A DNA stretch of 64,000 nt, from contig JANLTC010000243.1 of NCBI GenBank assembly GCA_031362725.1, positions 21,072 through 85,071 on the forward strand, written 5' to 3'. Below are positions 8,610-17,693 of the stretch, in pieces (within the stretch, counting starts at the first letter, position 1; every line of letters starts with the position of its first letter). The translations under genes were made by a program, and so were the position numbers. The notes beneath the pieces are model-generated. The model was given only the letters and a program-made list of their open reading frames with translations. It was not told where the DNA came from and searched no databases. This DNA is from PR03 sp031362725. GTDB lineage: Bacteria > Myxococcota_A > UBA9160 > PR03.

Positions 8610-9488
8610 CTGGTCGCGGGCTGCGGCTACGTCGGGGCGGCGCTGGCGGCGCAGCTGCGCGATGCGGGCCATGACGTGTTCGGGCTGAAGCGTCAGCCCG
8701 CCGGTCTACCCGAGGGCGTGACGCCCATCGGAGCCGATCTCGCCGACGCGCCGTCGCTCGCGGCCGCGCTCGGTCGCATCGACGGCCCACTCGACATCGT
8801 GGTCTATGCCGCCGCAGCGGACCGCGGTGATGACGATTCATATCGCCGCGCCTACGTGGACGGGCTGCGCAACGTAGTCGGTGCGTTGCGCGCGCGCGCC
8901 GCGAAGCCCGCCGCCGTGCTGTTCACATCGAGCACGGCGGTCTATTCGCAGCAGGACGGCTGCTCTATCGATGAGTCGACCGCGACCGAGCCGCACGACT
9001 TTCGTGGACTGCGCATGCTCGAAGCCGAAGCGGTGCTCGCGACGAGCGGCTTGCCCGCGGTATCGCTACGGCTCGGTGGCATCTACGGTCCGGGTCGCAC
9101 GCGCCTCGTCGAGAGCGTGCGCACGGGTCGAGCGGTGATTCGCAGTGGTCCGCCGCGCTACGGCAATCGCATCCACCGCGACGACGCCGCCGGCGCGCTC
9201 GCGCACCTCGCGTCGCTCGCGCTGGCGGGTGGTGCGCTCGCGCCGCTCTACCTCGGTGTCGACGACGAGCCGAGCGACGAGGCGACGGTGCTGCGCTGGA
9301 TCGCGTCGCAGCTGGGTGTTGCGGAGCCGCCGGGGCGCGACGCCGAGCCGGTCGTGGGCGTCGGTGATCGACCCAGCTCGAACAAGCGCTGCTCGAACGC
9401 GCGGCTGCGCGCGGCGGGCTACCGCTTCCGCTTCCCGACGTTTCGCGAGGGCTACGCCGCGGCAATCGCCGCGGCTACTTCACCGTGA
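8610..9488 (+). CDS. YeeZ-like atypical extended SDR (NAD-dependent epimerase superfamily)
   Basis: Rossmann protein with an N-terminal GCGYVGAALA dinucleotide motif and an FTSSTAVYSQQ strand. The usual YxxxK active site is replaced: the aligned stretch reads HDFRGLRMLEAE, as in the YeeZ group, so it is probably not a conventional epimerase. The glycine motif lies upstream of the first ATG/GTG/TTG in frame (GTG at 8676). The frame is open only back to 8574 and contains a CTG at 8610 as the best start, 13 bases after the fabG-like stop. A rare start or a sequence error near 8600 is likely. The last 14 bases overlap the convergent DUF4399 gene. Confidence 0.7.
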   Translation: MVAGCGYVGAALAAQLRDAGHDVFGLKRQPAGLPEGVTPIGADLADAPSLAAALGRIDGPLDIVVYAAAADRGDDDSYRRAYVDGLRNVVGALRARAAKPAAVLFTSSTAVYSQQDGCSIDESTATEPHDFRGLRMLEAEAVLATSGLPAVSLRLGGIYGPGRTRLVESVRTGRAVIRSGPPRYGNRIHRDDAAGALAHLASLALAGGALAPLYLGVDDEPSDEATVLRWIASQLGVAEPPGRDAEPVVGVGDRPSSNKRCSNARLRAAGYRFRFPTFREGYAAAIAAATSP

Positions 9489-9954
9489 TCGTGATCGGCG
9501 CCGAGACCAGCGGCGGTTCGTGCGCCACGTGATCCTTGTCGGCGAGCACGAGCTGCAGCGTGTGCTTGCCGGGCGCGAGCGTGAGCGTGGTCTCGGTCTG
9601 TCCGCCGCCGAAGTGGATGTGTTTCTCGTCCTTCGGCTGGGGCCCGTCGAGCGCGGGCAACGGCGAGTCGACGATCAGGTGGTGGTGGCCGGTGTTCGGC
9701 GTCGCGACGCCGGCCGGCGCGACGCCCATGCCGGTGAGCCCGAAGCGCACCGTCACCGGACTCGAAAGCGTTTCGCCATTTGCCGGCGAGATGATGTACA
9801 GCTTGGCGTCCGCGGGACGCGGCGTGCGCACGATCGCGTTGGCGGCCGGTGCCGGGTGCGCAGCGTCCTCCGCGTGCGCAGCGGGCAGCGCGACGAACGC
9901 GACCAGCGCGATGGCGAGAGCCGAAACCGGAACGAGGCGGACGCGAGGGATCAT
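9475..9954 (-). CDS. DUF4399-domain periplasmic protein
   Basis: 159 residues from an ATG at 9954 with AAAGGAGATCCC just upstream, a very strong ribosome binding site. A signal peptide (cleavage after LPAAHA) is followed by an Ala/Pro spacer and the DUF4399 domain: KLYIISPANGETLSSPVTV, FGLTGMGVAPAGV, NTGHHHLIVDSPLP, and a C-terminal KHTLQLVLADKDHVAH. The family is found in exported bacterial proteins of unknown role; the GHHHL histidines are its hallmark and could bind metal. The start codon overlaps that of the divergent membrane gene. Confidence 0.85.
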   Translation of the reverse strand: MIPRVRLVPVSALAIALVAFVALPAAHAEDAAHPAPAANAIVRTPRPADAKLYIISPANGETLSSPVTVRFGLTGMGVAPAGVATPNTGHHHLIVDSPLPALDGPQPKDEKHIHFGGGQTETTLTLAPGKHTLQLVLADKDHVAHEPPLVSAPITITVK

Positions 9955-11920
9955 GGGATCTCCTTTCGATGATCGCGGCGATGCTACGCGATCGCCGATC
10001 GCGCTGAAAGCGCGGCGCCGGTCGGCCGTCGCAATTGCTGCGGCGCTGGTGCTGCTATTCGCGACGCTCGTCGCGCTGCGCGTGCACGGATTCTCTCTCG
10101 CGGCCTGGCACGAAGTGATCGATGGCAGTGCGCCGAGCGAAGTGCTGCTCGGCAAGCCACGCTTGATCCGCTCCGACGACTGGAAGGTGCATCTCCCGCT
10201 GCTCTTCGCGCAGACCGCGCAAACGCCGCGCTTTCCGGTGGTGAATCCGAGCGTCGGTCTCGGGCAGAGCATGCTGCTGCCGATCGACGCGCCAGTCGCG
10301 AACTGGGTCTCGCTGTTCCGCCCGACGATGTGGGGCTTCCTGCTCGGCTCCGATGTGGGACTCGCGTGGCTCTGGTGGAGTCGCGTGCTCGGGCTCTTCG
10401 GGGTCTGGTTCGCGGTGCTGGTGGTGGTGACGCGCGGCCGTTTCGCGCCCGCTGCGACGGGCGCCGCGCTGCTCGTGTGCGCGCCGTTCTTCCAGTTCTG
10501 GGCGTTCAACGGCGCTCCGCAGGTGACGAGCATGGGCGCGGCGTTCCTCGCGACGGTCGCGCTTGCGCGCGCCCGCGAGCGGCGCAGCGTCGTCGCCGCT
10601 GCGATCGCGCTCGCGCTGGCCGGCGCCTGGTTCGCACTGGCGATCTATCCGCCGTATCAGGTGACGCTCGGTTGGCTCTACGTCGCGCTCGTCGCGGGTT
10701 TTCTGCTCGATGGACGCAACTCTTTGCCGCTCCGCCATCACGTTGCGCTGCGCGCGATCGCGCTCGCGCTGGCCGGCGTCTGCGTCGTCGCCGTGGTCGC
10801 TGCGTTCGCGTCCGAGGCGAGCGATGCGATTGCAACGATGCGCAACACGGCGTATCCCGGTCGCCGGATGTCGAGTGGCGCCGAGCGCAACCTCGCGGAG
10901 TTGTGGAACGCGAATCTCGGCGCACCGCTCTGGGCCGAGAACTGGGGTCCGCTCTACAACATCTGCGAAGCCGCGTCGTTCTGGATGCTGTCGCCCGTAC
11001 CGCTCGCGTTGCTGCTCTGGCGCCGCATGCGAGGCGAACGCATCGACGCGTTGACGGCGGCCGTCGCGCTCTACGCGCTCGCGCTCTCGATCTATGCGCT
11101 GGTCGGGATTCCGGCATTTCTCGCGCGCGTGACGGCGCTCGGTTTCGTGCCCGGCAAGCGGGCCGTGATCGGGATCGGCCTCGCCGACGCGATCCTGCTG
11201 GTGCGCTTCGCCGCGTGCGGTGCGCCAGCGCGACGCGACGAACGCACGCGCGTGTTTGCAATCGCCGTCGCGTGCTTCGTCGCGCTCGCGGGCTGCTCGT
11301 TCTGGCTCGAGCGCGAACTACCCGATGCGCGGCTTCCGGTGCTGCTCGGATTCGCGTTCGGAAACGCCGTGCTCGCCGCATTCTTCTTGCAGTTGCCGCG
11401 TCGCGCGCTGATGGCGCTCGTCGCGCTGTCGGCAATCAGCACGCTCTGGTTCAATCCGCTCGCAGTGGGCGGATCGGCCTATCTACGCGACAACCCGCTC
11501 GCCCAGGCGATCCTCGAGATCGATCGCGCGGAAGGCGGCCAGACGACCTGGGTTTCGTTTGGCCGCGACGACCTGCCGAACCTGTTCCGCGCGATCGGCG
11601 TGCGCGCGCTGAACGGCGTCCACCCGATCCCGCAGCTCGAGCTGTGGAAGCGCATCGACCCGGGCGGCGCGTTTCGCAACGTCTACAACCGCTACGCGCA
11701 CATCGCGTTCGCCGCCGCGCCGTCCGGCGCGCCGCGCTTCCAGCTTCATTCGCAGGACTACGTGATCGTGCAGATCCGCCCGAACTCGGACGAGTTTCGC
11801 GCGCTCGGCGTCACGCACGTGCTGGTCCTCGACGACGCCGCAGCCGTCTTCGAGCGCCTGAGCGGCTTCGAGCCGCTCGCGACGATCGGTCCGCACCACC
11901 TCTACCGCGTCCCGCACTGA
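9953..11920 (+). CDS. Large polytopic membrane protein, GT-C/YfhO-like architecture
   Basis: About 655 residues from an ATG at 9953 with GAGGGA upstream. After a basic lead there are a dozen or more hydrophobic helices with large loops and a soluble C-terminal third. Motifs such as PRLIRSDDWKVHLPLL, FPVVNPSVG, PIDAPVANWVSLFRP and PGKRAVIG recall uncharacterised GT-C/YfhO-like glycan membrane proteins; an Asp-Asp pair in the first loop is a typical GT-C site. It is followed by glycosyltransferase and methyltransferase genes, supporting a role in surface polysaccharide or lipid-linked sugar handling. The start is uncertain: a longer frame exists but would run across the opposing DUF4399 gene. 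Confidence 0.75.
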   Translation: MGSPFDDRGDATRSPIALKARRRSAVAIAAALVLLFATLVALRVHGFSLAAWHEVIDGSAPSEVLLGKPRLIRSDDWKVHLPLLFAQTAQTPRFPVVNPSVGLGQSMLLPIDAPVANWVSLFRPTMWGFLLGSDVGLAWLWWSRVLGLFGVWFAVLVVVTRGRFAPAATGAALLVCAPFFQFWAFNGAPQVTSMGAAFLATVALARARERRSVVAAAIALALAGAWFALAIYPPYQVTLGWLYVALVAGFLLDGRNSLPLRHHVALRAIALALAGVCVVAVVAAFASEASDAIATMRNTAYPGRRMSSGAERNLAELWNANLGAPLWAENWGPLYNICEAASFWMLSPVPLALLLWRRMRGERIDALTAAVALYALALSIYALVGIPAFLARVTALGFVPGKRAVIGIGLADAILLVRFAACGAPARRDERTRVFAIAVACFVALAGCSFWLERELPDARLPVLLGFAFGNAVLAAFFLQLPRRALMALVALSAISTLWFNPLAVGGSAYLRDNPLAQAILEIDRAEGGQTTWVSFGRDDLPNLFRAIGVRALNGVHPIPQLELWKRIDPGGAFRNVYNRYAHIAFAAAPSGAPRFQLHSQDYVIVQIRPNSDEFRALGVTHVLVLDDAAAVFERLSGFEPLATIGPHHLYRVPH

Positions 11921-11956
11921 CCGCCGCGAGAAAGCGGGAAGCAGGTGGAGAAAGGT

Positions 11957-12070
11957 GGAGAAAGGGGACGGTCCTGACCGAGGACGGGCTGAGGACTCGA
12001 GGGACACACACCGGCAAGCCTGTCCCTCGAGTCCAACACCAGGTCACTTCGAGGACCGTCCCCTTTCTCC
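11957..12070. repeat. 114-bp nested palindromic element
   Basis: Perfect 19-base terminal inverted repeats (GGAGAAAGGGGACGGTCCT at 11957-11975 and its complement at 12052-12070) enclose a second perfect inverted repeat of 14 bases (GGACTCGAGGGACA at 11993-12006, complement at 12021-12034). The left end is preceded by a short tandem duplication of GGTGGAGAAA. The GGGGACGG ends resemble elements mobilised by REP-associated tyrosine transposases. No transposase of that type is in the window. Confidence 0.8.
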
Positions 12071-12964
12071 TCCGAGGCGGGCGAGGAAGCGGAGTTTGTG
12101 GAGGGCGGCGGGGCCGCGGAGCGACGCGAGGTCGGCGGCGATGCGGACGGCGAGGTGCAGGCGCACGATCATTTTGCGTTCGGCGACGCGCGCGGCGCTC
12201 GGGAAGCCCTGCTCGCGCGCGCCCGCCGCGATGCGGTCCAGGACCGCGACTTCTTCTTCGAAGCGCGAGAGGTCCTTGGTCTGCACCGCGGTCGCGCTCT
12301 CGGCGTGACGCCGATACGCGTATGCACGGCGTCGCGTGCCGGCGATCGTCTCGCCGTCGAGCAGCAGGCGCGCGAGCATTTCGAGATCTTGCGCCTGCTT
12401 CAAGCCGGCTTCGAAACGGCGCGCGCCGAGTCGCTCGCGCCGCCACGCGACCGTCGGGCACATCACGAAGTCGGCGCGCGCGAGGGCACGCAGACCCGAC
12501 TCGCCCTCGATGCGCCACGGTTCGCCGTTCGGGACGAGCCGGCGCTTCACCGCGTCGGCGAGCGAAAAGCGCGGGCGACCCTGCGCATCGATGATCTCGG
12601 CGTCGCAGCACAGCGCCACCGCGCGCGGGTGCGTATCGGACAGCGCGAAGATCACGTCGCAGTACTCCGGCAGCAGGCGGTCGTCGGCGTGCAGCAGCGT
12701 CACCAACTCGGTCGTCGCGAGATCGAGGCCGCGGTTCCAGTTGCCGACGATGCCGAGCGTCGTCTGGTTGTCGTGGTACGCGATGCGGGCGTCGCCGAAG
12801 CTGGCGACGAGATCGGCGACGCCCTCCGATTCGCCGCGGTCGTCGAGCACGATGCAGCACCACGCGCTGACGCGCTGGGCGCGCACGCTCTCGATCGTTT
12901 CGCGTAGGTAGGCGAGACCTCGGTGGAACGGAATTGCGAAGGTGATGCGCGCGGCGGTGCTCAT
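12044..12964 (-). CDS. Family 2 glycosyltransferase
   Basis: GT-A fold enzyme of 306 residues starting at ATG 12964. N-terminal ITFAIPFHRGLAYLRETIESV, the VLDDRGE and GIVGNWNRGL segments, and the metal-binding LHADDRLLP (about residues 90-98) are typical. It would transfer a sugar from a nucleotide donor in the cytoplasm during surface glycan assembly. The last residues (GGERGRSSK) and the stop codon are encoded by the right arm of the palindromic element at 11957-12070, so the original C-terminus was probably altered by its insertion. It is divergent from the methyltransferase with only 27 bases between start codons. Confidence 0.85.
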   Translation of the reverse strand: MSTAARITFAIPFHRGLAYLRETIESVRAQRVSAWCCIVLDDRGESEGVADLVASFGDARIAYHDNQTTLGIVGNWNRGLDLATTELVTLLHADDRLLPEYCDVIFALSDTHPRAVALCCDAEIIDAQGRPRFSLADAVKRRLVPNGEPWRIEGESGLRALARADFVMCPTVAWRRERLGARRFEAGLKQAQDLEMLARLLLDGETIAGTRRRAYAYRRHAESATAVQTKDLSRFEEEVAVLDRIAAGAREQGFPSAARVAERKMIVRLHLAVRIAADLASLRGPAALHKLRFLARLGGERGRSSK

Positions 12965-12991
12965 CGCGGCGCGGAGACTACAATCGCCAGC

Positions 12992-13588
12992 GTGGAGCCG
13001 CCGCGCGATACCCGAGATTCCGCTTACGCCGATCGCCTCGAGCGTCTCGCCGGTGCGCGCTGGAAGCGCTGGCTCGACGTCCAGCGGCCCTACCGGTTCC
13101 ACCTGCGGCGCCTGGCGCTCGGCCGCACACTCGAAATCGGCAGCGGGATCGGGCGCAACCTTTCGGCGCTCGGTCCGGCGTCCGTTGGCGTCGATCACAA
13201 CGCGCACGCGGTCGAGATCGCGCGCACTCGCGGCTTTCGGGCCTTCCTGCCCGACGCGTTTCTCGCGTCGCCCGAAGCCGCGCAGCCCTTCGACGCGCTG
13301 CTCTTCGCGCACGTGCTCGAACACCTGTCGCGGACCGATGCAGGCGAGCTCGTGGCGCAGTGGCTCCCGCAGCTGCGCCCGGGCGGCAAGCTGCTTCTGA
13401 TCACACCGCAGGAAGCCGGCTTCCGCTCGGACGCGAGCCACGTCGAGTTCCTGGACTTCGCGGCGCTGCTCGCGCTCCTCGATGCGGTCGGCTGCGTGCC
13501 GCTGCGCGCCTACTCGTTCCCGTTCCCGCGATTCGCCGGGCGCTTGTTCCCGCACAACGAGTTCGTGGTGCTGGGTCGGCGCCGCTAG
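12992..13588 (+). CDS. SAM-dependent methyltransferase (type 11/12)
   Basis: 198 residues from a GTG at 12992; the frame is open further upstream but that part lies over the divergent glycosyltransferase. Motif I is LEIGSGIGRNL, followed by VGVDHNAHAVEIAR, FDALLFAHVLEHL (motif II region) and LRPGGKLLLITPQEAGF, all typical of class I methyltransferases acting on small molecules or lipid-linked sugars. Placed among glycosyltransferases, it probably methylates a sugar or glycan intermediate. Confidence 0.85.
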   Translation: MEPPRDTRDSAYADRLERLAGARWKRWLDVQRPYRFHLRRLALGRTLEIGSGIGRNLSALGPASVGVDHNAHAVEIARTRGFRAFLPDAFLASPEAAQPFDALLFAHVLEHLSRTDAGELVAQWLPQLRPGGKLLLITPQEAGFRSDASHVEFLDFAALLALLDAVGCVPLRAYSFPFPRFAGRLFPHNEFVVLGRRR

Positions 13589-13624
13589 CGCGCGGCCGTC
13601 TCGGCCGGGGTCCGCAATGATGCG

Positions 13625-14593
<969 letters not shown>

Positions 14594-14647
14594 GGATACC
14601 TCCTCTGTCGCACGCGCCGACCTACGCCTTGCTTGCGCAGCGATTGC

Positions 14648-16135
14648 TCATCGCGCGGGAAGTCGCGTCGAGGACTGCACGAAACGGTAGTCGGCCCACT
14701 TCGGGCGGCGTGTGCGGCGCCAGTAGTCGGTGGTGAAGCCGGACCAGTTGTTGACGACCTTGCCCGACGCGGTCTTGTACCAACTCGCGCATCCGGCGGT
14801 CCACGCGGTCTTCGCGAGCGCCGCCTGGAGCTCGCGGTTGAAGCGGTCCATCACGTCGCGACGCACGTCGAGCCACGAGAGGTGGCGCTTGCGCAGTTCC
14901 GCGATGCACTGCAACGCGTAGCCAACCTGACACTCGATCATGAAGATGATCGAGTTGTGGCCGAGGTTGGTGTTCGGGCCGTAGAGCAGGAACAGGTTTG
15001 GGAAGCCCGCGACCGTGATGCCGAGATACGCATCGGCGCCGTCGCGCCAGACTTCGTCGAGCTTCGCGCCGCCGAGACCCTCGATCGTGAGCGGCGCCAG
15101 GAACGTGGTGGTCTCGAAGCCGGTGCCGAAGACGATCGTATCGGCCGCTCGCGCGACGCCATCCTGCGTGACGACGGCATTGCGCGTCACCTGTGCGATC
15201 GGTTCGTCGACGACTTCGACGTTCGGCCGCACCAGCGCCTGGTAGTAGTCGTCGGAGATCAGGATGCGCTTGCAGCCGATCGGGTAGTCGGGCGTCAGCT
15301 TCGCGCGCAGCACCGGATCGCCCACCTGCGCGTGCAGATACGCGGTCGCGATGCGCGTCATCCGGCGCGAGAACCAGCTGTCGCGGAGAAACGCCAGGAA
15401 ACGGATCTCGAGCATCGACCAGATCAGCGCGCGGAGTGCGCGCAGCAGCAGCGGATGGCGCCGCAAGCGCGCCTTGTCGGCCTCGCTGAACTTGCGGTCG
15501 TTGCGCGGGATCACCCAGTTCGCCGAGCGCTGGAAGACCGTCACGCGTGCGGCGGTCTTTGCGATCTCCGGGATGAACTGCAGCGCGCTCGCGCCATTGC
15601 CGATCACCGCGACGCGCTCGCCGCTCGTGTCGTGGTCGTGATCCCAGCGCGCCGAGTGGAAGCTCGTGCCCTCGAACGACGACAGGCCCGGGATCTCCGG
15701 GACGTGCGGGCGATTCAGTTGTCCGAGCCCGCAGACCAGCGCCTTCGCGGTGATCTCTTCGCCACCGCCAGTGCGGACCCGCCACACGCCGGCGTGTTCG
15801 TCGAAGCTCGCGCCGGTGATCTCGACGCCGAAGCGGATCTGCGCGAGCACTTGATACTTCTCCGCGCAGTGACGCAGGTAGCGCTGGATCTCGGGTTGCG
15901 GCGAAAACGCGCGACTCCACTCCGGGTTCGGCTCGAACGAGAACGAATACAGATGCGAGGGAACGTCGCAGCCGGAGCCCGGATACGAGTTGTCGAGCCA
16001 GGTGCCGCCGACGTCGTGCGACTTCTCGAAGATCGCGAACGACGGGATGCCCGCCTTGCGCAGCTGGATCGCCATGCAGAGGCCCGACACGCCCGCGCCG
16101 AGGATTGCGACTTCGAGATGCTGCTCGTTCGCCAT
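14648..16135 (-). CDS. Baeyer-Villiger-type flavin monooxygenase
   Basis: 495-residue FAD/NADPH enzyme. The FAD motif is ILGAGVSGLCMAIQ (residues 11-24), followed by EKSHDVGGTWLDNSYPG. The fingerprint FEGTSFHSARWDHD matches the FxGxxxHxxxW pattern of Baeyer-Villiger monooxygenases, and the NADPH motif is VAVIGNGASALQFIPEIA. Such enzymes insert oxygen next to ketones, forming esters or lactones. It is the last gene of a four-gene unit with aminotransferase, BadI-like and BadH-like genes, nine bases after the BadH stop. A cyclic ketone substrate is therefore attractive but inferred. Confidence 0.88.
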   Translation of the reverse strand: MANEQHLEVAILGAGVSGLCMAIQLRKAGIPSFAIFEKSHDVGGTWLDNSYPGSGCDVPSHLYSFSFEPNPEWSRAFSPQPEIQRYLRHCAEKYQVLAQIRFGVEITGASFDEHAGVWRVRTGGGEEITAKALVCGLGQLNRPHVPEIPGLSSFEGTSFHSARWDHDHDTSGERVAVIGNGASALQFIPEIAKTAARVTVFQRSANWVIPRNDRKFSEADKARLRRHPLLLRALRALIWSMLEIRFLAFLRDSWFSRRMTRIATAYLHAQVGDPVLRAKLTPDYPIGCKRILISDDYYQALVRPNVEVVDEPIAQVTRNAVVTQDGVARAADTIVFGTGFETTTFLAPLTIEGLGGAKLDEVWRDGADAYLGITVAGFPNLFLLYGPNTNLGHNSIIFMIECQVGYALQCIAELRKRHLSWLDVRRDVMDRFNRELQAALAKTAWTAGCASWYKTASGKVVNNWSGFTTDYWRRTRRPKWADYRFVQSSTRLPAR

Positions 16136-16144
16136 CCGCCGACG

Positions 16145-16891
16145 CTAACTCATGGTGAGGCCGCCGCTCACCGAGAGCGTCTGGCCGGTGATGTAGGCCG
16201 CTGCGTCCGAAGCGAGGAACGCGACCGCGGGCGCGACGTCGTCTGGCCGACCGAGGCGCCGCATCGGAATCGCGCGTTCGAGCGCCTGCGTGATGCGGTC
16301 GCCGGCGTCGGTGGACTCGGCGAGACCACGGAACAGCGGCGTGTCGGTGGGACCCGGGCACACGCAGTTCGCGGTGATGCCGTGGCGCACGACTTCGCGC
16401 GCGATCGACTTCGCGAGCGCGAGCAGGCCACCCTTCGCCGCGGCGTAGATCGCTTCGCCCGAGGATCCGACACGGCCCGCGTCCGACGACACCAGCACGA
16501 TGCGGCCGAAGTTCGCCTCGATCATGTCGGGCAGCACCGCGCGCGCGACGCGGATCGGCCCGCCGAGGTTGATCTCCAGTACGCGCGCCTGGAACGGTTC
16601 GTCGGTCTCGACGAATGGACGCAACAGGTCCCAGCCGGCGCACGAGACCAGCACGGTCACCGGGCCGAGCCGGTCGCGCACCGCGGCGAGCGCGAGGTCG
16701 ACCGAGTCCGGGTCAGCGACGTCGATCGGCACGCCGAGCCCGCCGATCTCTGCGGCGAGCAGCGCGGCGCCCTCGCCGTCGAGATCCGCGACGGCCACCG
16801 TGCGTCCCTGCGCAGCGAGTGCGCGACACACCGCCGCGCCGATCGCGCCGACTCCGCCGGTGACGAGTGCAACGCGCGGGCTCGCGGTCAT
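16145..16891 (-). CDS. badH: 2-hydroxycyclohexanecarboxyl-CoA dehydrogenase-like SDR
   Basis: 248-residue classical SDR. The cofactor motif is TGGVGAIGAAV; catalytic residues lie in LVSSDAGRVGSSGEAIYAAAKGG. The phrases CAGWDLLRPF, SDAGRVGSSGEAIYAA, CPGPTDTPL and the C-terminal SVSGGLTMS match BadH of Rhodopseudomonas palustris as I recall it, more closely than generic FabG proteins. BadH oxidises 2-hydroxycyclohexanecarboxyl-CoA to the 2-keto compound. The gene starts four bases after the stop of the BadI-like gene, and the pairing strongly supports the assignment. Confidence 0.8.
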   Translation of the reverse strand: MTASPRVALVTGGVGAIGAAVCRALAAQGRTVAVADLDGEGAALLAAEIGGLGVPIDVADPDSVDLALAAVRDRLGPVTVLVSCAGWDLLRPFVETDEPFQARVLEINLGGPIRVARAVLPDMIEANFGRIVLVSSDAGRVGSSGEAIYAAAKGGLLALAKSIAREVVRHGITANCVCPGPTDTPLFRGLAESTDAGDRITQALERAIPMRRLGRPDDVAPAVAFLASDAAAYITGQTLSVSGGLTMS

Positions 16892-16895
16892 CGCG

Positions 16896-17693
16896 TCACT
16901 TCCTGTGCTTGGAGAAATCCGGCTTGCGCTTCGCCGCGAACGCTTCGATGCCTTCGCGCGCCTCGGGTGTATCGACGAACAGATCGAGGCCCGCGAACGC
17001 GAGCGTGCCGATGCCGGCGATCGACTCGGTGTCGGCGTTGAACGAGTGCTTCAGGAAGCGCAGCGCGGTGGGGCTCTTCTCGAGGATCTCGTCGGCCCAG
17101 CGCCGCACCTCGGCGCGCAGCTCCGTGCCCGACACGACCGCGTTCACGAGCCCCCAGTTCAGCATCGTCGCGGCGTCGTACTGCCGGCACAGGTACCAGA
17201 CCTCGCGCGCGCGCTTGTCGCCGAGGATCCGAGCGAGGTAGGCCGAGCCGAAGCCCGCATCGAACGAGCCGACGCGCGGCCCGGCTTGCCCGAAGCGCGC
17301 GTGCTCGGCGGCGATCGTGAGATCGCAAAGCACGTGCAGCACGTGACCGCCGCCGATCGCGATGCCATTCACCGCGGCGATCACCGGCTTCGGGATGTCG
17401 CGGATCACGCGATGCAGCGTCTCGATCTCGAAGAGGCCCGACTCGGACGGACCGTAGTCGCCGGTCTCCTCGCGCTGCTTCTGGTCGCCACCGGCGCAGA
17501 ACGCCTTGTCGCCGGCGCCGGTCAGCACGACGACGCCGACCGTCGCATCGGCCCACGCCGCCTTGAAGCACGCGATCAATTCATCGACGGTGTGTGCGCG
17601 GAACGCGTTGTAGCGCTCGGGCCGGTTGATCGTGATCCAGGCGACGCCGCGCTCGACTTCGTAGGCGACGTCGGTGAGCGCGGCCAGGTTCAC
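16896..17693 (-). CDS. badI: 2-ketocyclohexanecarboxyl-CoA hydrolase-like crotonase
   Basis: 265-residue crotonase-fold enzyme resembling BadI and MenB. Matching phrases are GVAWITINRPERYNAFR, GAGDKAFCAGGDQ, IAIGGGHVLHVLCDLTI, FGQAGPRVGSFDAGFGSAYL, REVWYLCRQY and the C-terminal EGIEAFAAKRKPDFSKHRK. BadI hydrolytically opens the ring of 2-ketocyclohexanecarboxyl-CoA to pimeloyl-CoA. The start is the GTG at 17693, whose last two bases are shared with the TGA of the aminotransferase (GTGA). MenB cannot be fully excluded, but no menaquinone genes are adjacent and BadH follows. Confidence 0.82.
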   Translation of the reverse strand: MNLAALTDVAYEVERGVAWITINRPERYNAFRAHTVDELIACFKAAWADATVGVVVLTGAGDKAFCAGGDQKQREETGDYGPSESGLFEIETLHRVIRDIPKPVIAAVNGIAIGGGHVLHVLCDLTIAAEHARFGQAGPRVGSFDAGFGSAYLARILGDKRAREVWYLCRQYDAATMLNWGLVNAVVSGTELRAEVRRWADEILEKSPTALRFLKHSFNADTESIAGIGTLAFAGLDLFVDTPEAREGIEAFAAKRKPDFSKHRK

